Shown in pieces: positions 6,764-12,689 of a stretch of DNA of 12,689 nt. The DNA is from an uncultured Trueperaceae bacterium (GTDB lineage Bacteria > Deinococcota > Deinococci > Deinococcales > Trueperaceae). The stretch covers positions 1 to 12,689 of the forward strand of contig CALCHY010000028.1 in NCBI GenBank assembly GCA_937907415.1, in the 5' to 3' direction. How positions within the stretch are numbered: position 1 is the stretch's first letter; every line of letters starts with the position of its first letter. The notes under the pieces are model-generated. The model saw only the letters and a list, made by a program, of their open reading frames with translations, was not told the DNA's origin and searched no databases. The translations under genes were made by a program, and so were the position numbers.

Positions 6764-7621
6764 CTAGTCTCGCGGGTCGAGTGCGTCGCGCAGGCCGTCG
6801 CCTAGGAGGTTGAAGGCGAGCACCGTCAACGAGATGGCCGCGCCAGGGTAGAGGAGGAGCCAAGGCGAGCCGGGGAGGTAGCGCCTGCCGCGGGCGAGCA
6901 TCTCACCCCAGTCGGCGGTCGGCGGTTGCACCCCGAGGCCGAGGAACGAGAGCCCAGCCATGGAGAGGATCGCGAAGCCGATGCCGAGGGTTGCCTGCAC
7001 GCTCAGCGCGCCGAGCGCGCTCGGCAGCACGTGCTTGAGGAGCACGCGCGGGTCGCGGGCGCCTAGCGCCTGGGCGGCCGTGACGAACTCCTCCTCGCGC
7101 GTTGCGATCACCACGCTGCGCACGATGCGCGCGTAGGAGGGCACCCCGACTATGGCGATGGCGATGACTGCGTTCTCGAGGCCCGGCCCAAGCGCGCCGA
7201 CCACGGCCAGGGCGAGCAGCAACGACGGGAACGCGAGTAGCACGTCCATCAGGCGCATGAGCACGGAGTCGAGCGTGCCGCGGTAGAACCCGGCCACCAG
7301 GCCGAGGGTGCTGCCGATGACGGCGGCAACGAGCACGGGAACCAGGCCGGTCAACAGCGACACTCGTGCGCCGTGAAGCACGCGGCTGAGGACATCGCGG
7401 CCGAACTCGTCAGTGCCGAAGATGTGAGCGGCCGACGGTGCGCGCAGGCGCATGCGCAGGTTCTGGAAGTCGGGCGCGTACGGCGCCAGTACGGGCGCGA
7501 GCGCCGCCGCGGCGATCAACAGCACGACGAGGACGAACCCGACGATGGCGGCGCGGTTCTTCAGGAAGCGGCGTAGTCCGGGCGACCGCAGCCGCCGGAC
7601 GGGGGCGTTGACGCTAGTCAT
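6764..7621 (-). CDS. ABC peptide transporter permease, DppC/OppC type
   Basis: This is one of the two inner-membrane channel subunits of an oligopeptide/dipeptide ABC importer. The 285 residues show a basic cytoplasmic N-terminus, a first helix at about 24-46, the family signature FGTDEFGRDV (68-77) after it, and a further set of helices. The cytoplasmic EAA loop that contacts the ATPase runs from about 178 to 200 and ends in KHVLP (E178, AA, G187). Its ATG at 7621 overlaps the end of the DppB-type gene by 8 bases, and GAAGG lies a few bases upstream on the minus strand, so translation is coupled and the two subunits form the expected heterodimer. The substrate is probably a short peptide, given the dipeptidase downstream, but nickel, glutathione or sugar-oligomer importers share this fold. 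Confidence 0.92.
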   Translation of the reverse strand: MTSVNAPVRRLRSPGLRRFLKNRAAIVGFVLVVLLIAAAALAPVLAPYAPDFQNLRMRLRAPSAAHIFGTDEFGRDVLSRVLHGARVSLLTGLVPVLVAAVIGSTLGLVAGFYRGTLDSVLMRLMDVLLAFPSLLLALAVVGALGPGLENAVIAIAIVGVPSYARIVRSVVIATREEEFVTAAQALGARDPRVLLKHVLPSALGALSVQATLGIGFAILSMAGLSFLGLGVQPPTADWGEMLARGRRYLPGSPWLLLYPGAAISLTVLAFNLLGDGLRDALDPRD

Positions 7622-8543
7622 AGCGAACCTTCGGGTTGAGGACGGCGTAAGACACGTCTACGGCGAGGTTGACGATGATGAAGAGCACGGCGATGAACAG
7701 CACGCTGCCCTGCACGAGCGGCAGGTCGCGGGTGGCGATGGCGTCGACCAGCATGCGACCGATCCCTGGCCACGCGAACACGGTCTCGGTGAGCACGGCG
7801 CCACCGAGGAGGCCGCCGAACTGCAGCCCGACCACCGTGACTACCGGTAGGAGCGCGTTGCGTAGGGCGTGCCGCAGGCGCACCGCGCCCGGCCCCAGCC
7901 CCTTGGCCGTGGCGGTGCGGACGTAGTCTTGCCTCAAAGTCTCGATCATGCTCGCGCGTGTGATGCGCGCTATGAAGGCGGCGGACGAGAAGCCGACCGC
8001 GCTGGCTGGCAGCACGAGGTGCTTCCAGGTCCCGTAACCGGAGGCGGGCAACCAACCCAAATCGAGGGCGAAGAGGAGCATGAGGAGCAGGCCAGACCAG
8101 AACACGGGCACCGATACGCCTAACAGCGCGATGAGCACAGCAACGTGGTCAACGACTGTGCGGCGAAAAACGGCGGCGAGCACGCCAAGGGTGAGACCTA
8201 GCACGGAGGCGACGAACATGGCGCTACCAGCAAGGAGCAAGGTGGCGGGGAAGCGGCCGAGCACCTCTTGCATGACGGGCTGGCCGCTGCGCACCGACGT
8301 GCCGAGGTCGCCCCTCACCAACCCTCCCAGGTAGTCGAGGTACTGGATGACCGGCCCGCGGTCGAAGCCGTGAGCGCGCCGCAACTCCTCGAGCGCGGCG
8401 CGGCTGATGCCTTGAGCCGACTCGCCAAGCAGGGCTAAGACAGGATCGCCAGGCGCGAGCCACAGCATGGCGAACACCAAGAGGGTAACGCCTAGCAGCA
8501 CGGGCACGAGGGCTGCTAGGCGGCGGATGATGAATAGCGTCAT
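7614..8543 (-). CDS. ABC peptide transporter permease, DppB/OppB type
   Basis: This is the partner channel subunit of the peptide importer. The 309 residues begin with the standard short cytoplasmic stretch and first helix (about 5-30), then APGDP (30-34), and the periplasmic region with RGDLGTSV (77-84). The EAA loop runs about 206-233, with G215 and HALRNALLP, and the C-terminus AVLNPKVRYD is typical of the family. ATG 8543 is the natural start because the conserved N-terminus MTLFIIRRLAAL begins there, although the Shine-Dalgarno is poor. The 44 bases between this gene and the binding-protein gene contain a strong hairpin, which may reduce expression of the permeases relative to the binding protein. 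Confidence 0.93.
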   Translation of the reverse strand: MTLFIIRRLAALVPVLLGVTLLVFAMLWLAPGDPVLALLGESAQGISRAALEELRRAHGFDRGPVIQYLDYLGGLVRGDLGTSVRSGQPVMQEVLGRFPATLLLAGSAMFVASVLGLTLGVLAAVFRRTVVDHVAVLIALLGVSVPVFWSGLLLMLLFALDLGWLPASGYGTWKHLVLPASAVGFSSAAFIARITRASMIETLRQDYVRTATAKGLGPGAVRLRHALRNALLPVVTVVGLQFGGLLGGAVLTETVFAWPGIGRMLVDAIATRDLPLVQGSVLFIAVLFIIVNLAVDVSYAVLNPKVRYD

Positions 8544-8553
8544 GTGAAGATAA

Positions 8554-8578
8554 GTGTAGGGCGGAGGCCGCCCTACAC
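8554..8578 (-). terminator. Intercistronic hairpin with T-rich tail (attenuator-like)
   Basis: GTGTAGGGCGG (8554-8564) and CCGCCCTACAC (8568-8578) form an 11-bp perfect stem with a 3-base loop. On the minus strand, in which the flanking genes run, the stem starts 9 bases after the TGA stop of the binding-protein gene and is followed by TTATCTTCAC and then the permease ATG. The stem plus T-rich tail resembles a leaky intrinsic terminator. In many binding-protein-dependent transport operons such hairpins keep the binding protein far more abundant than the membrane subunits, either by partial termination or by stabilising the upstream message. Confidence 0.6.
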
Positions 8579-8587
8579 GGAGCTAGC

Positions 8588-10072
8588 TCAGCGCGCCAAC
8601 GTGGCGTTGCGCAGGTCGAGGTTGATCCAGCTGAAGCGCACGATCTCGCCTTGGAGAACGGGCGACTTCGCGATGGTGGACAGCGGGTAGTAGAGCGTCA
8701 CCATCGGAACGTCCGCGAGGACGAGTTCTTGCACGTCGCGGTAGGCGGCGGCGCGGGTGCTGTCCGCCGGGTTGTCGCGAGCCTCTTCGAGGAGAGCGTC
8801 GATGGCAGCCACGCGGTAACGCGAGACGTTGTTATCGGGGATCTCGCTCGAGTGGAAGAAGGCGTAGAGGGTGTAGTCGGCATCCAGCGTCACGGTGCCC
8901 CAGCTCGTTAGGTAGAGCTCGATGTCGTCCTTCGCGGTCTGCTCGACGTAGGCGGCGTACTCCTGCACGCGGATGGTGAGGTCGACGCCGACTTCGGAGA
9001 GCATGAACTGGAGGACCTGAGCGACGGCTTCGAGATCGGGGTTCTGGTAGATGTCGAGGGTGAGCTTGAGGCCGGTCGCGCCCGCCTCGGCCAAGAGCGC
9101 CTTAGCGGTCTCGGGCTCGTACGGGTACGGCTCTTCGAGGTCGGAAGCCGCGAAGCGCACGGTCGGGGGGATCGGCACGACGCCCGGCTCGGCGAGGCCG
9201 CGAAGGAACTCCTCGATGATCAACGACTTGTCGATGGCGTGAGCAAGCGCCTGGCGCACGCGCAGGTCCTGCAGCTTGGGGTTCACGGTGTTCATGCCGA
9301 GCATGGTGCTGCCCCAGCCCAGGTAGGCCGTCGTATCGACCGACGTGTCGGCTTCGAGCGCCTCGAAGGCGTCCGGCGGGATGTTGAAGATGATGTCGAG
9401 GCCGCCAGAGCGGAGTTCGATGACCTGAGTGCTGACCTCAGGGATTATGCGGTAGAGGACTTCCTCAATGGCGGGCACGCCACCCCAGTAGTCGGCGTTG
9501 GCCTTGAGCAGGAGCTGGTTGCTCTGCTCCCACGACACGAACGTGAACGGGCCGGAACCGACGGGGTTGCGGGCGAGGTCGTCACCGTGCGCGACTGGCA
9601 CGATGGCGGCAACCGGGTGCGCGAGGTGCGCGAGGAGCGGAGCGAACGGCTCGCCTGTCAGGATGTCGACGGTGGTGGCGTCAACGACCTCGACGCTGTC
9701 GATGGCGCTTACCACGAAGCGGCCTGGGGCGGCGGTGGCGGGGTCGAGGAGGCGCTCGAGCGAGGCCTTGACCGCTGCGGCGTCGAGCGGGGTGCCGTCG
9801 GTGAAGGTGATGCCGTCACGAAGAGTGATGCGGAGGGTCGACGGATCGACGAACTCCCATGACGCGGCAAGCAGGCCCTCGATCTCGCCTGCTGGGGTAA
9901 CGCGGAAGAGGGTCTCGTAGACCTGGTTCGTGATGGCGAAGGAGTAGCCGTTGAAGGTCTTCTGCGGGTCGAGCGTCGGTGGGTTCGAGCTGATCGCCGT
10001 GGTCAAGCGCCCTTGCGCTAGCGCGAGCGTGGCCAACAACATCACCAAGATTGCTACTGCCGTTCTCTTCAT
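8588..10072 (-). CDS. Periplasmic peptide-binding protein, SBP family 5
   Basis: This protein captures the peptide in the periplasm and hands it to the permease pair encoded downstream. From ATG 10072 it has 494 residues. A Sec signal peptide covers residues 1-19 (basic MKRT, hydrophobic stretch, ALA before Q20), with no lipobox cysteine, so the mature protein should be soluble in the periplasm of a diderm cell. Family 5 features are SSNPPTLDPQ (28-37), the SWEFVD to TFTDGTPLDAAAVK region (71-102), and NPVGSGPFTFVSWE (169-182). GGGAGGG (10076-10082 on the complement) is a good ribosome binding site and fixes this start. The frame stays open upstream to a GTG at 10498, but that part runs antisense to the RIO kinase gene and lacks a signal. 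Dipeptide, glutathione or other short-peptide ligands are all possible. Confidence 0.93.
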   Translation of the reverse strand: MKRTAVAILVMLLATLALAQGRLTTAISSNPPTLDPQKTFNGYSFAITNQVYETLFRVTPAGEIEGLLAASWEFVDPSTLRITLRDGITFTDGTPLDAAAVKASLERLLDPATAAPGRFVVSAIDSVEVVDATTVDILTGEPFAPLLAHLAHPVAAIVPVAHGDDLARNPVGSGPFTFVSWEQSNQLLLKANADYWGGVPAIEEVLYRIIPEVSTQVIELRSGGLDIIFNIPPDAFEALEADTSVDTTAYLGWGSTMLGMNTVNPKLQDLRVRQALAHAIDKSLIIEEFLRGLAEPGVVPIPPTVRFAASDLEEPYPYEPETAKALLAEAGATGLKLTLDIYQNPDLEAVAQVLQFMLSEVGVDLTIRVQEYAAYVEQTAKDDIELYLTSWGTVTLDADYTLYAFFHSSEIPDNNVSRYRVAAIDALLEEARDNPADSTRAAAYRDVQELVLADVPMVTLYYPLSTIAKSPVLQGEIVRFSWINLDLRNATLAR

Positions 10073-10243
10073 GCACCCTCCCAGGTGGAAGCGCCTCGTT
10101 ACGCGGGGCACGGTTGCCCTGCCGATCGGCGCCGCAACGTAGATGGTACGTGACGCGGCCTGCCTCTGGCGTCTCGTGAACCGTTGGTTAAGCTGAAGTC
10201 GCGTTGGCGCCCCACAGGGACTGACGACGGGAGGTGGCGTGCG
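10073..10243. promoter_or_regulatory. Divergent intergenic region with hyphenated palindrome
   Basis: This 171-base stretch must hold the promoters of the peptide-uptake unit (minus strand) and the RIO kinase (plus strand). GCCGATCGGC at 10121-10130 is a perfect 10-bp palindrome. The half-sites GTTGC (10113-10117) and GCAAC (10134-10138) are symmetric about the same centre, so the whole 26-base element reads as a two-layer dyad and is a candidate operator. Possible -10 boxes, such as TACCAT read on the minus strand near 10145-10150, lack convincing -35 partners. The RIO kinase ribosome binding site GGGAGGTGG lies at 10229-10237 and that of the binding protein at 10076-10082. Confidence 0.4.
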
Positions 10244-11209
10244 GTGACTGACGGAGACAAGGGTAAGAAGCGGGCGGACGGCCAGCGCCCAGCTAAGCAG
10301 CGCCCGGCCAAGCCGCGCGCGCATGACGACCACGATGGCCACTTCGGTGTGAGCGTCAGGGCCCGCGACCTGCCAGACAAGGCCGAGGTGAAGCGCACCA
10401 AGCGCAAGCCACGCGCCAAGCGCACGGCGGCCGACCTCGTCAAGACCTCCGAGTCTGGAGCCCAGAGCTTCTCGGACAAGGACTTGCGGCGCCTGCACGC
10501 TCGCGGTTACTTCGATACCTTCGTTGGCCTCGTGAAGGGCGGTAAGGAGGCGACGGTTTACCTCGTCATGCGGGGCGAGACGCCCCTGGCTGCCAAGGTC
10601 TACGCCGACCTGGAGTCGCGCTCGTTCCGCAACGATGCCCCATATTGGGAGGCGCTCAAGTTCGAAGACGAGCGCCTAGCGCGGGCGCTGAAGCGCAAGT
10701 CGCGGGCCGGACGCCAGGCGCAGATCGCCCTGTGGGTCATGCGCGAGTACGCCAACCTGTGGCGCTTGCATGACGCGGGCGTGCGCGTGCCAGTGCCTGC
10801 GTTGCCAGCCGAGCCGAGCGCGTGGTCCTCGGCTGGCGCCGTCGTCTTGATGGAGTTCATCGGGACGGGCGACGACCCGGCGCCGCGAGTAGCTGACGTG
10901 CGGCTCGAGCCAGCGCAGGCGCAGGCCGCGTACGAACAGGCCGTCGAGATCGCCGTCAGCCTGGCGCGCCTCGGTCTGGTGCACGGCGACCTCTCGACCT
11001 ACAACCTCTTGTGGCACGAGGGCGAGGTCGTCCTCATCGACCTCCCGCAGGTCATGGACGTGCGCGTTGGCCGGGCGGCAAGCGAACTCCTCGCGCGGGA
11101 CCTGAACTCGCTAGCCGCCACCTTCGAGGCGCTAGGGGCCACCGTCGACGTAGACGACCTGCGAAGCCGCGTCGAGGACGCGCTACCGGACCTGCCTCCA
11201 GAGGAGTAG
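10244..11209 (+). CDS. RIO1-family serine/threonine protein kinase
   Basis: RIO kinases are atypical protein kinases; the archaeal and eukaryotic members act in ribosome maturation, while the targets of bacterial members are largely unknown. The 321-residue protein shows the RIO elements in order: the nucleotide loop GGKEATVY with K101, the ATP-anchoring K118 (AAKVY), the catalytic loop HGDLSTYN with D249 and N254, and the metal-binding IDLPQ with D266. The activation and substrate loops are short, as is usual for RIO. Before the kinase domain lies a very basic stretch (about residues 6-70, rich in K, R, P), likely disordered and suited to RNA binding. GTG 10244 is chosen because GGGAGGTGG (10229-10237) precedes it with a 6-base gap; a TTG at 10184 is in frame but lacks such a site. 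It appears monocistronic and divergent from the peptide-uptake genes. Confidence 0.92.
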   Translation: MTDGDKGKKRADGQRPAKQRPAKPRAHDDHDGHFGVSVRARDLPDKAEVKRTKRKPRAKRTAADLVKTSESGAQSFSDKDLRRLHARGYFDTFVGLVKGGKEATVYLVMRGETPLAAKVYADLESRSFRNDAPYWEALKFEDERLARALKRKSRAGRQAQIALWVMREYANLWRLHDAGVRVPVPALPAEPSAWSSAGAVVLMEFIGTGDDPAPRVADVRLEPAQAQAAYEQAVEIAVSLARLGLVHGDLSTYNLLWHEGEVVLIDLPQVMDVRVGRAASELLARDLNSLAATFEALGATVDVDDLRSRVEDALPDLPPEE

Positions 11210-11238
11210 CCGCCAGCATGCACGCTGCGCGCTTGCTA

Positions 11239-11268
11239 GACTGCCTGCAACACGAGAGTGTGGCGGTC
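11239..11268 (+). terminator. Bulged hairpin downstream of the RIO kinase
   Basis: GACTGCC (11239-11245) pairs with GGCGGTC (11262-11268), including one G-T wobble. Within it ACAC (11250-11253) and GTGT (11258-11261) close a GAGA tetraloop of the GNRA class, leaving TGCA as a bulge on the 5' side. It starts 29 bases after the kinase stop. There is no T tract, so its role as terminator is uncertain. The rest of this 126-base gap holds another 10-bp palindrome, GCGCATGCGC (11304-11313), and the ribosome binding site of the next gene. Confidence 0.35.
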
Positions 11269-11335
11269 AGCCTCCGGTCCAAGTGTGGGCCTGGGCCGCG
11301 TTAGCGCATGCGCCGCCAGATACTGAGGAGGCCTC

Positions 11336-12574
11336 ATGAGCTCACTTGACCCGCTACGCACCGTGCAAGAACTCAAGGACCTACGCGCCCTTACGGGTGA
11401 CGAGAACGGCGCCTGGCGCGTCGCCTGGACGGACACGTGGCTGCGAGCGCGGGAGTTCATGCGCGCCAAGACCGACGCCCTTGGGTTGGAGACGCACTGG
11501 GACGCAGCTGGCAACGTCTGGTCGACGCTGCGCGGCGCCTCTCCGGTGGAACTCATCATCGGCGGGCACATCGATAGCGTGCCGGGTGGCGGTTGGCTCG
11601 ACGGCTGTCTTAACGTCCTGGCTGGCCTGGAGGTCGTCAGGCGTATCAAGGACGAGTACGGCGGCGAGCCGCCCGTAACCGTCAGGTTGGTCGACTGGGC
11701 GGACGAGGAGGGCGCGCGCTTCGGCCGCAGCCTTCTTGGGTCGAGCGCCGCGGGCGGCACCCTGGTGCCAGACGCCGAGCGCGGCAGGCTCGACGCAGAC
11801 GGGGTGCGCCTCGTCGACGCGTTGAAGCGCTGCGGTGTCGACCTCGACGCTATGAACCAAGCCACGGCGGAGTTGGCGAACGCGGGCGCCTACCTCGAGC
11901 TGCACATCGAGCAGGGCCCGGTGCTCCTCGACCTCGACTTGCCGTTGGGCGTGGTGCTCGGCACTTTCGGGGTGGAGCGCCACGGGATCCAGTTCCGCGG
12001 ACAGGCCGCGCACTCAGGCTCTACGCCGATGAACCGCAGACGCGACGCCTTCTTGGCGGCAGGCAAGATGAGTCAGGAGATCTACCGCATAACGGATGAC
12101 CTCGGTGGCGTCTGCACCATCGGCAGTTGCGTCACGCGACCAGGCATCGTCACCTCCGTCGTGGCCGAGTGCGATATCACCCTCGACCAGCGCCACCTGG
12201 ACAGGGCCGCGCTCACCGGCATGTACGAGCGTGCCGTCGAGGCGAGCAAGCGCTTCGCGGCGGAGGGCGACGTCGAGGTGTCGTGGAGCACGATCTGGGG
12301 CATCGACCCTATGCCGTTCCACCCGGACCTGATCGCCTTGGCAACGGAGGCCGTGCGGGAGGCGTCCGGCACCTCATACCAGCTCCCGAGCGGGCCGCTG
12401 CATGACGCCGCCGAAGTGGCGCGCGCTGGCGTGCCGACGGTGATGTTGTTCGTGCAGAGCCTCCACGGGATCTCGCACAACAAGATCGAGGACACCCGCG
12501 AGGAGCACATCGAGATGTCGGTAGTCGCGCTTGACAAGTTGGCCGACAAGACGATGGCCTGGCTGCAGCGTTGA
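11336..12574 (+). CDS. Zn-dependent M20-family amidase (hydantoinase/carbamoylase, allantoate amidohydrolase group)
   Basis: Members of this group hydrolyse N-carbamoyl amino acids, allantoate, ureidopropionate or related amides in the cytoplasm using a two-metal centre. The 412-residue length is normal. Metal ligands and neighbours are visible: H78 and D80 in GGHIDSVPGGGW, D89 in LDGCLN, the E124-E125 pair in DWADEEGARFG, H190 in LELHIEQGP, and H381 in GISHNKIED. The inserted dimerisation domain covers about 210-330, with AAHSGSTPM (224-232) and LDQRHLD (283-289). GAGGAGG (11325-11331) precedes ATG 11336 by 4 bases. No hydantoinase, ureidoglycolate or purine-catabolism gene is adjacent, so the substrate cannot be inferred from context. 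A plain M20 peptidase is less likely because of the WADEEG and LHIEQGP signatures. Confidence 0.9.
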   Translation: MSSLDPLRTVQELKDLRALTGDENGAWRVAWTDTWLRAREFMRAKTDALGLETHWDAAGNVWSTLRGASPVELIIGGHIDSVPGGGWLDGCLNVLAGLEVVRRIKDEYGGEPPVTVRLVDWADEEGARFGRSLLGSSAAGGTLVPDAERGRLDADGVRLVDALKRCGVDLDAMNQATAELANAGAYLELHIEQGPVLLDLDLPLGVVLGTFGVERHGIQFRGQAAHSGSTPMNRRRDAFLAAGKMSQEIYRITDDLGGVCTIGSCVTRPGIVTSVVAECDITLDQRHLDRAALTGMYERAVEASKRFAAEGDVEVSWSTIWGIDPMPFHPDLIALATEAVREASGTSYQLPSGPLHDAAEVARAGVPTVMLFVQSLHGISHNKIEDTREEHIEMSVVALDKLADKTMAWLQR

Positions 12575-12575
12575 G

Positions 12576-12689
12576 CTAGCCGCGCTTCCCCCTGATCCAA
12601 TCGCCGAGCCTGGCGCGTGCGCTTTCTTTGCCCGTGCGCGACTCCTCCCGATCCGCGGAGCGCGTTAGCCACAGGCCGGCGTTGACGCC
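12576..12689 (-). CDS. C-terminal end of an unidentified protein (partial)
   Basis: On the minus strand the frame is open from the window edge to a TAG at 12576-12578, giving 37 residues that include GLWLTRSADREES and end in RLGDWIRGKRG. Third positions are almost all G or C, which supports coding, and the stop sits one base from the stop of the amidase gene, a tight tail-to-tail arrangement. The tail is basic and probably helical. I do not recognise the family. The remainder lies beyond the window. Confidence 0.55.
   Translation of the reverse strand, partial: GVNAGLWLTRSADREESRTGKESARARLGDWIRGKRG

Noticed and set aside
9239..9862. Long plus-strand open frame opposite the binding-protein gene
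   Set aside because: It is antisense to a well-supported gene, lacks any family motif and is explained by high GC content.
10184..10243. TTG 10184 as the RIO kinase start
   Set aside because: No ribosome binding site; GTG 10244 follows GGGAGGTGG at ideal spacing.
10073..10498. In-frame upstream extension of the binding-protein gene to a GTG at 10498
   Set aside because: It runs antisense through the RIO kinase 5' end and would bury the signal peptide 142 residues inside the protein; ATG 10072 has a good ribosome binding site and an immediate Sec signal.
12082..12672. Minus-strand 196-codon frame opposite the amidase 3' part
   Set aside because: Different frame from the high-GC3 C-terminal fragment at 12576-12689, no motif, and antisense to conserved amidase sequence.
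1..12689. CRISPR arrays, insertion sequences, prophage, attachment sites, rRNA
   Set aside because: No regularly spaced direct repeats, transposase or integrase motifs, or rRNA-like segments were seen on reading both strands.

Overview
The window is GC-rich bacterial chromosome carrying metabolic and transport genes. No mobile element, CRISPR array, phage gene, tRNA or rRNA is visible. The gene set suggests a Deinococcota bacterium, perhaps a Truepera-like lineage: a fused gamma-alpha 2-oxoacid:ferredoxin oxidoreductase with its beta subunit, a GT4 glycosyltransferase, a bacterial RIO kinase, and an oligopeptide-type binding protein with a Sec signal but no lipobox. This placement is inference from gene content and base composition; no marker gene in the window proves it.

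Layout. Positions 1-111 hold the last 36 codons of an unidentified plus-strand gene. A 277-base gap with several inverted repeats leads into korA (389-2215) and korB (2221-3261), the two subunits of 2-oxoglutarate (or a related 2-oxoacid):ferredoxin oxidoreductase. An 11-bp perfect hairpin follows korB. Directly after it comes a GT4 glycosyltransferase whose conserved N-terminus has no ATG, GTG or TTG start. A drug/proton-antiporter-like MFS gene (4509-5708) follows and overlaps, tail to tail, an M19 dipeptidase on the minus strand.

The minus strand from 10072 down to 5692 reads as one unit: periplasmic peptide-binding protein, DppB-type permease, DppC-type permease, then M19 dipeptidase. The logical role is dipeptide or small-peptide capture, import and cleavage. 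The ATPase subunits are not in the window. An 11-bp hairpin followed by a T-rich stretch separates the binding-protein gene from the permeases and could set their expression ratio.

Divergent from that unit is a RIO1-type protein kinase (10244-11209); the shared 171-base intergenic region holds a 26-bp hyphenated palindrome. A Zn-dependent M20-family amidase of the hydantoinase/carbamoylase group (11336-12574) comes next. It meets the C-terminal end of an unidentified minus-strand gene (12576-12689) with a single base between the stop codons.

Most of the window is ordinary housekeeping and nutrient-uptake DNA, and I see no clear undescribed system. The points most worth a second look are the start codon of the glycosyltransferase, the structured korAB leader, the intercistronic hairpin in the peptide operon, and the symmetric palindrome in front of the RIO kinase.
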